Shown: positions 30,440 to 39,459, counted from the stretch's first letter. The stretch: 57,447 nucleotides of DNA from Bradyrhizobiaceae bacterium (GCA_003105195.1 PQAH01000022.1:6372-63818); one strand, 5' to 3'. Numbers and translations are program-made. Notes: generated from the letters alone by a model not told the origin.

Positions 30440-30506
30440 CTGGCCACTCCAGGGATCGGGGCGAGCGGCGCGGCCGCTCGCACGGACACGGGAGCCGTCG
30501 CGCCGG

Positions 30507-30734
30507 TCAGAGCGCGAACAGCAGCAAGAGCGCGATCAGCAGCGAGAAGATGCCGAGCGCCTCGGTCACGGCGAAGCCGAAGATCAGGTTGCCGAACTGG
30601 CCCTGGGCCGCCGACGGATTGCGCAGCGCGGCCGACAGGTACTGGCCGAAGATCACGCCCACGCCGACGCCGGCGCCGCCCATGCCGATGCAAGCGATAC
30701 CAGCGCCGATGAACTTCGCGGCGGTCGGATCCAT
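30507..30734 (-). CDS. atpE: F0F1 ATP synthase subunit c
   Basis: 75-residue proteolipid that forms the rotor ring. Two hairpin helices are visible; the first has the glycine-rich [14 protein letters not shown] and the polar loop is RNPSA. The proton-carrying carboxylate is the Glu in [10 protein letters not shown] in helix 2. The glutamate and motif are the proton type, without the extra sodium ligands of Na+ rings that I can see. AAGGAG precedes ATG at 30734. Confidence 0.96.
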   Translation of the reverse strand: MDPTAAKFIGAGIACIGMGGAGVGVGVIFGQYLSAALRNPSAAQGQFGNLIFGFAVTEALGIFSLLIALLLLFAL

Positions 30735-30776
30735 GAGGAACTCCTTCTTCGATGGTTTGTGAGGCAGGGACGGGCG

Positions 30777-31526
30777 TCAATGGCCCGGGTGGATTGCATC
30801 GTTGAGATAGATGCAGGTGAGAATGGTGAACACGTAGGCCTGCAGGAACGCCACCAGCAGCTCCAGCGCGGTGAGCGCCACCACCAGGGCGAGCGGCAGG
30901 GCGGCGCCGATCCAGCCCGCGATGCCGAAGCCCGCCAGCATGGTCACGAAGCTCGCGAACACCTTGAGCGTGATGTGCCCGGCCAGCATGTTCGCGAACA
31001 GGCGGATCGAGTGCGACACCGGCCGCGAGAGGAACGACAGCACCTCGATGAACACGATCAGCGGCAGGATGTAGATCGGAATGCCGCTCGGCACGAACAG
31101 CTTCAGGAATTTCAGCCCGTTCTTCCAGAAGCCGTACACCAGCACCGTGACGAAGACGAGCAGCGCCAGCGAGACCGTGACGATGATGTGGCTCGTCACC
31201 GTGAAGGTGTAGGGGACCAGCCCGATCACGTTGGCGACCAGGATGAACATGAACAACGAGAACACGAGGGGGAAGAACTTCATCCCCTCGGTGCCGGCGG
31301 TACTTCGTATCGTGTTGGCGACGAACTCGTAGGACAGCTCCGCGACCGACTGCAGCCGCCCGGGCACCAGGCCGCGGCCGCTGGTCGAGCCGATCACCAG
31401 CGCGCTGATGAGGCCGACGGAGATCACCATGAACAGCGCCGAGTTCGTGAATGCGATCTCGTGGCCGCCGATATTGCCGATGGTGAAGAGCTTCTTGATT
31501 TCGAACTGGTGGATCGGGTCGGCCAT
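30777..31526 (-). CDS. atpB: F0F1 ATP synthase subunit a
   Basis: 249-residue membrane subunit forming the proton half-channels against the c-ring. The essential arginine is in [13 protein letters not shown]. Family segments [37 protein letters not shown] and [29 protein letters not shown] are present. I use ATG at 31526 (MADPIHQ); the upstream ATG at 31556 would add ten poorly conserved residues. Confidence 0.96.
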   Translation of the reverse strand: MADPIHQFEIKKLFTIGNIGGHEIAFTNSALFMVISVGLISALVIGSTSGRGLVPGRLQSVAELSYEFVANTIRSTAGTEGMKFFPLVFSLFMFILVANVIGLVPYTFTVTSHIIVTVSLALLVFVTVLVYGFWKNGLKFLKLFVPSGIPIYILPLIVFIEVLSFLSRPVSHSIRLFANMLAGHITLKVFASFVTMLAGFGIAGWIGAALPLALVVALTALELLVAFLQAYVFTILTCIYLNDAIHPGH

Positions 31527-31580
31527 GACCGGTGCGGTCCCGTCTCGTCTGCCCATGCGCGCCGGAGGATCCGGCGCCGT

Positions 31581-31973
31581 TCAGTCTTTGCGCCGCTCGG
31601 CCGTGCTGTCCGGAACACCGCCGGACATCAGCCCCGCCGAGCGCATCACGTTGAGGACGCCCGCGGCGAAGCCGAGCAACAGGAACAGCATCAGCCCCCA
31701 CGGCAAGGTCCCGAGCCAGCGGTCGATCAGCCAGCCGAGACCCGCTCCGACCAGCACGCCGGCGACGAGTTCGCTGGAGAGCCGGAAGCCGCGTGCCCAA
31801 CCCGATGCGGACGCCGATGCGTCGGCGGAAGACCGGACGGGGCCCGGTTCCGGGGAGCGGCTCGGACCGACCTGGTCCAGCCGACGACCGAGACGCGCGA
31901 GCCTCGCGGAGAGAGCAGCCTCGTCTGCCGGTGGGGATTCCGGATCGTGCTTGTCGCGCGTGCCGTCGGACAT
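31581..31973 (-). CDS. atpI: ATP synthase accessory protein AtpI
   Basis: 130 residues. The polar N-terminal half ([34 protein letters not shown]) is followed by two hydrophobic helices ([20 protein letters not shown] and [22 protein letters not shown]), typical of the alphaproteobacterial AtpI/AtpZ type, which helps c-ring assembly or ion supply. ATG at 31973. First gene of the operon, 63 bases after the predicted transcription start. Confidence 0.88.
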   Translation of the reverse strand: MSDGTRDKHDPESPPADEAALSARLARLGRRLDQVGPSRSPEPGPVRSSADASASASGWARGFRLSSELVAGVLVGAGLGWLIDRWLGTLPWGLMLFLLLGFAAGVLNVMRSAGLMSGGVPDSTAERRKD

Positions 31974-32042
31974 GCTCTCGACACCCGCAAGAAACCAAGG
32001 AAATCCGGGTGTTTTTCCCGCCCAGCCCCCGAAGCCGCGCGG

Positions 32043-32071
32043 ACCATACTGACCGCCTCCCCCCCTGTCAA
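32043..32071 (-). promoter_or_regulatory. Near-consensus sigma-70 promoter of the atp operon
   Basis: On the minus strand, TTGACA (32071-32066) is followed after exactly 17 bases by TATGGT (32048-32043). The -35 is perfect, the -10 matches 4 of 6, and the spacing is ideal. The predicted start near 32036 gives an untranslated leader of about 60 bases to atpI. The spacer has a run of seven G residues. Confidence 0.8.
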
Positions 32072-32270
32072 GAATTGGGCAGCCTTGTGCAACGTCTTTT
32101 AAGTCATTGAAATGTTGGATGGAACGGCCGACCGCGATCGTGTCGCAGGGACACCGGCCGGGGCCGGTCGTGTGCACTGCGGGAGCCGCGGGCGCGCGCG
32201 GCGCGCCCTGTCCTGCCTTGGCGACGCCGCAAATCCCACCCATCTGAGCCGGAAGGAACGGGAGGTCGTC

Positions 32271-32717
32271 ATGCGTGTCGTCGCACTGTTTCTCCTCGCG
32301 GCCGTCGGCCTCGCCGCCGTGCCGGCCCGGGCCCAGGCGCCGGACACGGAGAACGGCCGCTACAGCTTTCACCAGGTCGGCGAGGGCATGCTGCGGCTCG
32401 ACAGCCGCAGCGGCCAGGTCTCGCTCTGCGCCAAGCAACCGAGCGGCTGGAGCTGCACTGCCGTGCCGGACGACCGCGTCGCGCTGGAAAGCGAGATCGC
32501 CCGCCTGCAACGCGAGAACGGCGCGCTCAAGAAGGAGATGCTCGCCCGCGGCGTGCCGCTGCCGGGCGGCGTGACGGCGGATCAGCCGGGCCCCGCGCGC
32601 GAGCTCCAGCTGCGCATGCCGCTGCCGAGCGACGCCGAGATCGACCGCGTGATGAGCGTGTTCGAGAAGATGTGGCGGCGCCTCGTCGACATGGTGCAGA
32701 AGTCCGAGAAGCTCTGA
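32271..32717 (+). CDS. Exported protein of unknown function with coiled coil
   Basis: 148 residues. A signal peptide ([21 protein letters not shown]) ends near AQA. The mature part starts with [34 protein letters not shown], holding two cysteines. Then come a short coiled coil ([24 protein letters not shown]) and a C-terminal helix ([24 protein letters not shown]). Related conserved hypotheticals occur in Hyphomicrobiales. GGGAGG just upstream supports ATG at 32271. Divergent from the atp operon. I cannot assign a function. Confidence 0.8.
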   Translation: MRVVALFLLAAVGLAAVPARAQAPDTENGRYSFHQVGEGMLRLDSRSGQVSLCAKQPSGWSCTAVPDDRVALESEIARLQRENGALKKEMLARGVPLPGGVTADQPGPARELQLRMPLPSDAEIDRVMSVFEKMWRRLVDMVQKSEKL

Positions 32718-33010
32718 GCCGCCGCCAGGAAGTCCTCGATCCGCCGCGAGTGCCGCAGCGCGCATCGCGCTCGGAAAGTTCACCAGCCCGTGCGGGCCTC
32801 CCGGGTAGACGTGCAGCTCCGTCTCGTTGCCGGCGGCCAGCCGGCGCGGCGCCATGAACAACGTGTCGTCGAGCGGCGGGTCGCGCGTGCCGACCGTGAA
32901 GATCGCCGGCGGCAGGCCGCCGAGGTGCGCATGGAGCGGCGAGACGTCCGGGTCGCGCAGCTCGCCGCCGCGCGTCAGGCGCACGAGCCAGAGCGCCGAT
33001 CGCCTCGCAG
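32718..33010 (-). pseudogene. Remnant of an alpha/beta hydrolase (esterase-like) gene
   Basis: The minus strand encodes, without its own start, a stretch typical of the C-terminal part of alpha/beta-hydrolase fold-3 esterases: [30 protein letters not shown], then [22 protein letters not shown], including the family Asp and His region. The N-terminal two thirds with the nucleophile elbow are absent. Near 32770 the expected ending ([10 protein letters not shown]) is found only in another frame, so there is at least one frameshift. I read it as a decayed gene. Confidence 0.7.
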
Positions 33011-33284
33011 GCGCGGAGCCGGTTCGGAAAAAGAATCGGCGCGCGAGGTCCGGGATGACCGGGCTCCCGCGCGCCGCCAGCCCCCCAGCTGGCTGCGACC
33101 TCGGCGGCACTCATGCGTGGTGGGGTGTGCCGTCGGGGCGCCTCGTCACGCAGGCTGGCGAGGGCCGCCCGGCGCGACAACACCCAAACGGGTGTTGACC
33201 GTGGATCCGCCTGCAGCGCCGGGCGCGTGGCCGCGAACCGAGACGAGGCGTGCGCCGGCGCCCCCGGGTGTGCGAGGATCGGAC

Positions 33285-33749
33285 ATGGCGGACGGACCTT
33301 TTCGGATTCGCAGCTTCACGCCGCAGGCGGTCGCGACCGGGACGCTCGTCGTCGACACGCCCGGCGAGGGACTGACCGAGATCACCCGCGAGGTCGCGCG
33401 CTTCCTCGACCAGGCCGCGGCGCAGGACGGCGCGCTGCTGGCGTTCCTGCGCCACACCTCGGCATCGCTGGTGATTCAGGAGAACGCCGACCCGGACGTC
33501 CGGACCGACCTGCGGATCGCCTTGCGTCGGCTCGCGCCCGCCGACGCCGGCTGGATCCACGATGTCGAGGGGCCGGACGACATGCCGGCCCATGTGAAGA
33601 CCATGCTGACGGGGGTGTCCCTGCACGTTCCGGTCGTCGGTGGCGCGCTCGCGCTCGGCACCTGGCAGGGCATCTATCTGGCGGAGCACCGCGCGCGTCC
33701 GCACCGCCGCGAGGTGATCCTGCAGTTCATCGGCCGTTGCCGGCCGTGA
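33285..33749 (+). CDS. YjbQ family protein (UPF0047)
   Basis: 154-residue cytosolic protein of the YjbQ/UPF0047 family, some members of which show weak thiamine phosphate synthase activity. Family segments are FLRHTSASLVIQENADPDVRTDLRIALRRLAP, WIHDVEGPDDMPAHVKTMLTGVSLHVPVVGGALALGTWQGIYLAEHR and the terminal VILQFIG. GAGG at 33274-33277 supports ATG at 33285. Convergent with the orphan DUF4212 gene. Confidence 0.93.
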   Translation: MADGPFRIRSFTPQAVATGTLVVDTPGEGLTEITREVARFLDQAAAQDGALLAFLRHTSASLVIQENADPDVRTDLRIALRRLAPADAGWIHDVEGPDDMPAHVKTMLTGVSLHVPVVGGALALGTWQGIYLAEHRARPHRREVILQFIGRCRP

Positions 33750-33789
33750 GCCGCGCGCGGCGACCCGGTGCGCTGCGCCGGCCTCGCGC

Positions 33790-34056
33790 TCAGCGGCGCC
33801 GCTTCGCTTCCACGACGCTCAGGCGCGCCTCGCGCGTGACCCTGGCGAGCCAGAACAGCGTGATCGCGAACACGATCACGGCCGCCTGGATCGGCATGTA
33901 GAGGCTCAGCGGCAGCTCCAGCCCGGGCACCACGATCCTCTCGAGCGCCTTGGCGAAACTGTTGACCACGAAGAAGAATGCGAGCCAGAGCCCGAACATG
34001 ACCAGCATCAGGTTCTTGAACCTGGTCCAGTGGGCCCAACCGGTGAGGTTCCGCAT
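33790..34056 (-). CDS. DUF4212 small subunit of a Na+/solute symporter (orphan copy)
   Basis: 88-residue membrane protein with two helices (LMLVMFGLWLAFFFVVNSFA and LYMPIQAAVIVFAITLFWLA). It has the DUF4212 layout: W-x-RFKNLML, then the conserved SLYMPIQAAVIVF matching GFYMAAQGSLAAFVIML of the second copy at 38091-38357. It is the same length as that copy but has no large symporter subunit beside it. ATG at 34056, preceded by a GAGGG. Last gene of a minus-strand group of small membrane proteins. Confidence 0.82.
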   Translation of the reverse strand: MRNLTGWAHWTRFKNLMLVMFGLWLAFFFVVNSFAKALERIVVPGLELPLSLYMPIQAAVIVFAITLFWLARVTREARLSVVEAKRRR

Positions 34057-34344
34057 CGTCTTGCCCTCGTCGCGACGGGGTGCAATCGAGCCGGAATGGC
34101 TCGATCCCCCTTGAAGGTTCGAACCAGCCGCGGAAGCGTCGCCCGCTTGGTGCCGGTCGATGACCGGTGGCCACGGGCTGCCCGCGACCACAGGGCGCGA
34201 TCCGCCCCGCTGCGACCGAGTGTGCGATTCAATCGTTAACGAGCGCTAACCCGCGGAACCCGGTCGACTACGTAGGGCGGCCAATGCGGCCGGCACCAAG
34301 CAGAACGTGTCGAGCGGCGCGGAGTTCCCGCCGCGATGCCGCGC

Positions 34345-34707
34345 TCACACGAAGGAGAAGAGCCCGGCCAGGATCCACATGACGATCGAGATCGCCGAGG
34401 TCCACATCGCGAAGGTCAGGTAGGTGTCGCGCAGGATCGTCGCGGTCGCCCACTGCGCATAGGCTTCGGGCGGGCGGAAGTCCTTGGGCAGATAGAGCCA
34501 CATCTCGGTCTTGCGATGATCCTTGGTCAGCGCCTCGCGCGACTTCAGGATCAGGATGAGCGCCATCAGCGTCGTCAGCATTCCGCCGGCCTGGAACGAG
34601 GCGCGGGCGTTGAACGACAAGCCGACCATCACGCAGAAGATCGCGAGCGAGCCGAAGCCGCAGGCGCGCAAGACGGTTTCGAACGCGACACGGCGCATGT
34701 GCTCCAT
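34345..34707 (-). CDS. Small membrane protein of unknown function
   Basis: 120 residues with three or four hydrophobic segments: FGSLAIFCVMVGLSFNARASF, FQAGGMLTTLMALILIL, and a C-terminal helix (TFAMWTSAISIVMWILAGLF). A polar loop, KSREALTKDHRKTEMWLYLPKDFRPPEAYAQW, separates the halves. Its first half resembles the neighbouring protein at 34761-35186, so the two look like paralogs. A GGGGGGAGGG ribosome site precedes ATG at 34707. No known domain recognised. Confidence 0.75.
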   Translation of the reverse strand: MEHMRRVAFETVLRACGFGSLAIFCVMVGLSFNARASFQAGGMLTTLMALILILKSREALTKDHRKTEMWLYLPKDFRPPEAYAQWATATILRDTYLTFAMWTSAISIVMWILAGLFSFV

Positions 34708-34760
34708 GCTGGCCCTCCCCCCGAACGCGGCGACGCGCAGGCGCCGATCTTAGCGAAGCG

Positions 34761-35186
34761 TCAGCGCATCGACATAGTCACAGCCGCGTGTGAGACGGGA
34801 GGCGCCAGCGCTTGCGTGGTGGACACCGGCTCGTTGAGGGCAAGCGAGGAGGCCGACAGGACGACCGCCATGCCGGCCGCCCCCTTGGCGAAGCGCAGCA
34901 GCAGCTCCCGGAAGGTGTCCCGGGCCCAGCCCGGGTCCGGGGGCGGGGGCGGATCCTCCAGGTGATTCAGGAGCTTCCAGGGCTCGACCCGGGTCACCCG
35001 GTCGGCGGTGAGCAGCACCGCGCGCAGGATCAGCACGAGTGCGTAGGCGAGGGCGATGTTGGCCGCGATGCCGAAGGCGATCGCCGGCTGGAAGCTGAAG
35101 CCGACCATCAGGGTGGCGGCCGCCAGGGTGACGAAGCCGGCGTCGCGCGCCAGTGCGAACACGGCGAATCGGCGAAACGGGTCCAT
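34761..35186 (-). CDS. Small membrane protein of unknown function
   Basis: 141 residues. The N-terminal hydrophobic region (DAGFVTLAAATLMVGFSFQPAIAFGIAANIALAYALVLILRAVLLT) parallels the same region of the 34345-34707 protein. A proline-rich loop (EDPPPPPDPGW) follows, then a third hydrophobic segment (GAAGMAVVLSASSLALNEP). I use ATG at 35186, preceded by GGAGA; the frame from 35216 is longer by ten residues. Lies in the minus-strand group between the acetate-type symporter and the orphan DUF4212 gene. Function unknown. Confidence 0.72.
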   Translation of the reverse strand: MDPFRRFAVFALARDAGFVTLAAATLMVGFSFQPAIAFGIAANIALAYALVLILRAVLLTADRVTRVEPWKLLNHLEDPPPPPDPGWARDTFRELLLRFAKGAAGMAVVLSASSLALNEPVSTTQALAPPVSHAAVTMSMR

Positions 35187-35361
35187 GGCGCCATCTCCGC
35201 TGCGACACCAGGGCATCCTTTCCCAAACCCGCGAGGCGGTCCGCGGTTCCGCCTGCCGGGGAGGCGAATCATAGACCCTGTGCTGTGGCGGCTTTGCGGC
35301 CGGCCGGCGCAGCGGCGGGGGCGCGGCCGTCCGGGGTGAGCCGCAGCCGCAGGCGGCGGCG

Positions 35362-35685
35362 CTACAGGCCGATCTCGAGGAAATTGCCGATGGCCGGTAT
35401 CGCCAGGATGGCGGTGCCGGCGAGCCAGATCCACAGCGAGGCCTCGGTCGAGTCCCCCTGGACGCCGGCGAAGCGCTCGTAGATGGCGGCCGGGATCCCG
35501 CCGACGATCACGGTGGCAGTCCCGAGCATGAGAGAGGAGAAGTAGAGGATGAGGGACTCGCTGCCGAACAGCGGGACCACCATGAACATCTTTGCGAAGA
35601 TGTAGGCGAACACGCGCAACGGGCTGAACATGCCGTTGATCATGCCGAAGAAGGCGATGCCGATGTAGTAGAATTGGTGGTTCAT
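35362..35685 (-). CDS. Small membrane protein of unknown function
   Basis: 107 residues with three hydrophobic segments: FYYIGIAFFGMINGMFSPLRVFAYIF, ESLILYFSSLMLGTATVIVGGIPAAIYERF and ASLWIWLAGTAILAIPAIGNFL. Base composition is less GC-rich than neighbours because of many Phe, Ile and Tyr codons. A GAGGGG site precedes ATG at 35685; the upstream YggT-like gene ends 10 bases before, so the two are coupled. No domain recognised. Confidence 0.76.
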   Translation of the reverse strand: MNHQFYYIGIAFFGMINGMFSPLRVFAYIFAKMFMVVPLFGSESLILYFSSLMLGTATVIVGGIPAAIYERFAGVQGDSTEASLWIWLAGTAILAIPAIGNFLEIGL

Positions 35686-35695
35686 CGCGCGCCCC

Positions 35696-35974
35696 TCAGC
35701 TCGTGGGCGCCAGCGTGCCGGCGAGCAGCACCACCAGCAGCACGCGCAGCCAGAACAGCCACACGAAACCGAACAGCCACAGCACGACCGGCGCCGCCGC
35801 CTTGGGTGTCACCAGGGCGACGACCGCGACCACGGGGTCCGTGAGCCGGCAGAAGAAGCGCCAGATGTAGTTCGGCGACTCCGGCGGCACGATCAGGCCG
35901 AGCAGCACGCGGCCGAGCAGCGTGTACATGACGATCGCCAGCAGATAGTCGGGAATCTGGTACCAGAACGGCAT
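35696..35974 (-). CDS. YggT-like small membrane protein
   Basis: 92 residues with two helices (YLLAIVMYTLLGRVLLGLIV and VVLWLFGFVWLFWLRVLLVVLLAGTL). The loop NYIWRFFCRLTDPVVAVVALVTPK resembles the YGGT family pattern, in which a helix leads to a L-x-DP-hydrophobic turn; this is a tentative match. I use ATG at 35974. It starts 75 bases after the terminator that ends the symporter transcript, so it probably has its own promoter. Confidence 0.68.
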   Translation of the reverse strand: MPFWYQIPDYLLAIVMYTLLGRVLLGLIVPPESPNYIWRFFCRLTDPVVAVVALVTPKAAAPVVLWLFGFVWLFWLRVLLVVLLAGTLAPTS

Positions 35975-36049
35975 GGGCGAGCGGCGCCGGCTGAAGGGCT
36001 CGTGACGGATCGCGCGCACAATGGCGTCCGTGCGCCCTGCCGGCAAGGC

Positions 36050-36079
36050 AAAAAAAGCGGGGTCCCGAGGGACCCCGCT
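36050..36079 (-). terminator. Rho-independent terminator after the symporter gene
   Basis: A strong GC stem (GGGGTCC with GGACCCC core, 36056-36066 and 36069-36079) is followed on the minus strand by a run of T residues (complement of A at 36050-36056). It lies 21 bases after the symporter stop and separates that transcript from the small membrane protein genes. Confidence 0.9.
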
Positions 36080-36100
36080 CCGGCCGACCGGCACCGCCGA

Positions 36101-38077
36101 TCAGGTCTTCTCTTCCAGGATCGTGCGGCCCCGCGGCTTGCGGATCTCGTCGATGAGAGCCTGCATCTCCCGCGACGGCTCCTTGCCCAGGAGGCTGACG
36201 ACGATCATCACGAGGAAGCCGAGCGGCATCCCCAGGAGACCGCAGTTGATGTTGTTGAGGTCGAACCAGCCCACCTTGGAGGCGAGCGGGTTTGCGGCGC
36301 TCGCCGGCACGTCGGCGAGCCACTTGGCATCGGCCATGACCTGCGCCACGTTGACGAGCGGTGCGCCGGTCGTCGGGTTGGTCAGGGCGGTCATGCCGAA
36401 GTAGCTCACCCCGGCCTGCGGGTAGTACCGCGTGGTGACCAGGTAGAACACGCACAGGCCGAAGCCCGCGATGATGCCTGCCACCGCGCCGGCCGTGGTC
36501 GTGCGCTTCCACCAGATGCCCATGACCAGGGCCGGGAAGTTGCCCGCCATGGCGAGGGAGAACGCCCAGCCCACCATGGCCAGGATGTCTCCGGGCTTGG
36601 TCGAGGCCAGGTAGGCGGCGAACACGGCCACGACGATGAGCAACACGCGCGCCACGACCAGCCGGCGGGCCGTCGGAGCGTTCGGGTCGATCATCTTGTA
36701 GTAGATGTCGTGGCTGAGCGCGTTGGCGATGGCGAGCAGCAGGCCGTCGGCGGTCGAGAGCGCCGCGGCGAGACCACCGGCCGCAACCAGGCCGGAGATC
36801 ACGTAGGGAAGGCCCGCGATCTCCGGGGTGGAGAGCACGATCACGTCCGTGTTGATCACGAAGTCCTGCAGCCGGACGACGCCCGGATGGCCGGCGATCG
36901 CCTTGCACGCCGCCGCGATGGTCGCGGGATCGATGGCGTCCTTGCCGCAGATCTTGATCAGGCCGAGCTGGCCCCACTGGAACAGCCAGGGCCGGATCGC
37001 GTCGAGATCGCGGCCGATGACGTTGGTGTACACCTCCAGCTTCGAGAACGCCGCATAGGCCGGCGCCGAGAAGTAGAGCAGGAAGATGAACAGCAGCGAC
37101 CAGGCCACCGACTGCCGCGCCTCACGCACGCTCGGCGTGGTGAAGTAGCGCATCAGGATGTGCGGCAGCGACGCCGTGCCCACCATCATGCAGAAGATGA
37201 TGCCGAAGAAGTTCAGCGGGCTGTAGGTGAAGAACGGGGCGGTATGCGGCTTGAGGGCCGCGGTGCTCGCCAGGTTCTGCGCCAGCATCGCACCTTCGCG
37301 CGCCGTGATGTCCTGGATCGCCGCCCCGTAGGTGAGCTGCGGGATCGGGATCCCGTACTTCTGGGTCGAGAGGATCACGATCGGCACCAGGTAGGCGATG
37401 ATCAGCACGATGTACTGGGCGACCTGGGTCCAGGTCACCGCGCGCATGCCGCCCAGCATCGAGCAGAGCAGGATGCCGGCCAGTCCGACGAACACGGCCA
37501 CCTCGAACGGCATTCCCAGGAAGCGGGAGGCGATGATGCCCGTGCCGTAGATCTGCGCCGTCACATAGGTGAACGAGCAGCACACCAGCACGATGACGGC
37601 CAGGAAGCGCGCGAAGTTGCCGCCGAAGCGGAAGGCCATGAAGTCCGGAACCGTGTAGGCGCCGAACTTGCGCAGGTAGGGGCCGACCAGGATCGACACC
37701 AGCACGTAGCCGCCGGTCCAGCCGAGCACCCAGGCGAGGCCGTCATAGCCGAGCAGGAACAGGGTGCCCGCCATGCCGACGAAGGAGGCCGCCGACATCC
37801 AGTCGGCGCCGGTCGCCATGCCGTTGTAGAAGGCCGGCACGCTGCGTCCCGCGACGTAGTATTCGGAGATCTGCATCGTTCGCGACATCACGCCGATGAT
37901 GGCGTAGACCGCCAGCGTGAAGAACACGAACAGATAGCCGATGACCCGGTTCGGGACGCCGACCTGCTCGAGGATCGCGAGCAGGATCACGAAGCCGAGG
38001 AAGCCGCCCGTGTAGACGGCGTAGATGCGTCCGAGGTTGCTGATGAAATCCTGGGAGCCTGAGGTCTGAGTTGCCAT
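36101..38077 (-). CDS. Sodium:solute symporter, VC_2705-like large subunit (acetate-type)
   Basis: 658-residue inner-membrane SLC5/SSS symporter with about 13-14 helices. The SSS signature parts are GRSVPAFYNGMATGADWMSAASFVGMAGTLFLLGYDG and LAAALSTADGLLLAIANALSHDIYYK. The long loop near residues 375-440 matches the VC_2705 subfamily, whose members pair with a DUF4212 small subunit, as here. Acetate or another short monocarboxylate is the likely substrate, inferred from the neighbouring CrbS/CrbR-like genes. ATG at 38077 with GGAGAG upstream. Confidence 0.92.
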   Translation of the reverse strand: MATQTSGSQDFISNLGRIYAVYTGGFLGFVILLAILEQVGVPNRVIGYLFVFFTLAVYAIIGVMSRTMQISEYYVAGRSVPAFYNGMATGADWMSAASFVGMAGTLFLLGYDGLAWVLGWTGGYVLVSILVGPYLRKFGAYTVPDFMAFRFGGNFARFLAVIVLVCCSFTYVTAQIYGTGIIASRFLGMPFEVAVFVGLAGILLCSMLGGMRAVTWTQVAQYIVLIIAYLVPIVILSTQKYGIPIPQLTYGAAIQDITAREGAMLAQNLASTAALKPHTAPFFTYSPLNFFGIIFCMMVGTASLPHILMRYFTTPSVREARQSVAWSLLFIFLLYFSAPAYAAFSKLEVYTNVIGRDLDAIRPWLFQWGQLGLIKICGKDAIDPATIAAACKAIAGHPGVVRLQDFVINTDVIVLSTPEIAGLPYVISGLVAAGGLAAALSTADGLLLAIANALSHDIYYKMIDPNAPTARRLVVARVLLIVVAVFAAYLASTKPGDILAMVGWAFSLAMAGNFPALVMGIWWKRTTTAGAVAGIIAGFGLCVFYLVTTRYYPQAGVSYFGMTALTNPTTGAPLVNVAQVMADAKWLADVPASAANPLASKVGWFDLNNINCGLLGMPLGFLVMIVVSLLGKEPSREMQALIDEIRKPRGRTILEEKT

Positions 38078-38090
38078 GGTGATCTCTCCC

Positions 38091-38357
38091 TCAGTCCTCG
38101 GCGACGCCGTGCTCGCGGTCGATCCGGTCCTGCTGCTTCGCAAAGACGAACAGCATGATCACGAACGCGGCCAGCGAGCCCTGGGCAGCCATGTAGAAGC
38201 CGAGCGGGAAGCCCAAGATCGGAATCGTGATCTTGTTGAGCGGAACCACGAACATGTGGATGACGTATCCGAAGAAGAACCAGATCCCGAGATGCGTCAG
38301 CATCAGGTTCGTGGTTCGCTTCCAGTGTGCAGCATCGTTGGCGCTGGTGTCCTGCAC
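38091..38357 (-). CDS. DUF4212 small subunit of the symporter
   Basis: 88-residue membrane protein, the known small-subunit partner of VC_2705-type symporters. Two helices: LMLTHLGIWFFFGYVIHMFVVPL and GFYMAAQGSLAAFVIMLFVFAKQQDRIDREHG. I start at GTG 38357 because AAGGAGGG sits 8 bases upstream; the frame back to 38483 is long but arginine-rich and not conserved. It precedes the large subunit by 13 bases. Confidence 0.9.
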   Translation of the reverse strand: MQDTSANDAAHWKRTTNLMLTHLGIWFFFGYVIHMFVVPLNKITIPILGFPLGFYMAAQGSLAAFVIMLFVFAKQQDRIDREHGVAED

Positions 38358-38780
38358 GGCCCGTACCCTCCTTGCCGGTGCGGCCGCGCGCAGAGCGACG
38401 GTCGCACGTGTTGTCGATCGAGGGGCGCCCGCCCGACGGGACGCCTGGCCTTGAGCCCCCATTTCCACGCCGCCGTTTCCCATTCTGCAGGCGGGCTGCG
38501 GCGGCGATTACAAAAAAGTAACACTAGGTGGCGCGGGCGCCTTATAAGACTTTCGGCCAAGGCAAGCGGATAGGCCGTCGCGTCCCTGGGTTTTTTTGCG
38601 GCGCAGCACCGGTCGTCCACAGCTTCGTCGGGCCGCGACGAGGACGGCTTCGTGCGCGTCGCATGCCGCGCGATTCGCCCCCGGCGCGGCTTGCGTCGTG
38701 GCCGCGGGGTTCGAAGATGACTCGGACGAGCCGTTTGACCGGTCGCACGGGTCGCCGATTGTGAGCACGGGGTCGAACGC
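38358..38780. other. Intergenic region between the symporter operon and its regulator
   Basis: 423 bases between divergent genes. The region has an AT-rich stretch near 38508-38550 (with TTACAAAAAAGTAAC and the palindrome CTTATAAG at 38541-38548) and seven T residues at 38591-38597. The symporter promoter and any CrbR-like binding site should lie here, but I cannot define them. I see no convincing gene in it. Confidence 0.55.
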
Positions 38781-39455
38781 TTGAACGAGACCGCCTACCG
38801 CCTGATCATCGCGGACGACCATCCTCTGTTCCGCGGCGCCCTGCGCGAAGCCGTGTCCGGGCTCCTGGCGGGGGCCGAGATCGCCGAGGCCGGCACCTTC
38901 GAGGAGGCGGCGGCCCTGCTCGATCGCGGCGGGGAGATCGACCTCGTACTGCTCGATCTCGCCATGCCGGGGGTGCGCGGCTTCTCGGGGCTGATGTATT
39001 TGCGGGCCCAATATCCGAGCGTGCCGGTGGTGGTGGTCTCGGCGAGCGACGATCCGGCGGTGATCCGGCGCTGCATGGATTTCGGAGCGTCGGGTTTCAT
39101 CCCCAAGACCCTCGACGTCGAATCGATGCGCGCGGCGATCTCCCGCGTGCTCGAGGGCGGCGTCTGGACCCCGCCCGACGTCGATCTGGAGAGCCGGGCG
39201 GACGCCGAATCGGCCGATCTCATGGCGCGGCTCGCGACCCTGACGCCCCAGCAGGTGCGCGTCCTGATGATGCTGTCGGAGGGGCTGCTCAACAAGCAGA
39301 TCGCCTATTCGCTCAACGTCTCCGAGGCGACCGTGAAGGCGCACGTGTCCGCCATCCTGCAGAAGCTCGGCGTGGAGAGCCGCACCCAGGCCGTGATCGC
39401 GGCCGCCAAGATCGAGCTCGGCCAGTGGTCGCAGCCCGCCGCGAGCGGATCCTGA
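38781..39455 (+). CDS. LuxR-type response regulator (CrbR-like)
   Basis: 224 residues: a receiver domain (LIIADDHPLFRGALREAV, phospho-acceptor Asp59 in LLDLAMPG, and a KT near residue 110) and a C-terminal GerE helix-turn-helix (LTPQQVRVLMMLSEGLLNKQIAYSLNVSEATVKAHVSAILQKLGV). The start appears to be TTG at 38781, as no ATG or GTG fits before the conserved RLIIADDH. It is convergent with the SSS-kinase gene and divergent from the symporter, matching the CrbS/CrbR acetate-response arrangement. Confidence 0.88.
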   Translation: MNETAYRLIIADDHPLFRGALREAVSGLLAGAEIAEAGTFEEAAALLDRGGEIDLVLLDLAMPGVRGFSGLMYLRAQYPSVPVVVVSASDDPAVIRRCMDFGASGFIPKTLDVESMRAAISRVLEGGVWTPPDVDLESRADAESADLMARLATLTPQQVRVLMMLSEGLLNKQIAYSLNVSEATVKAHVSAILQKLGVESRTQAVIAAAKIELGQWSQPAASGS

Positions 39456-39459
39456 CCGG

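Noticed and set aside
36002..38062. 686-codon open frame on the plus strand
   Set aside because: It is antisense to the sodium:solute symporter gene and has only low-complexity His, Arg and Asp sequence.
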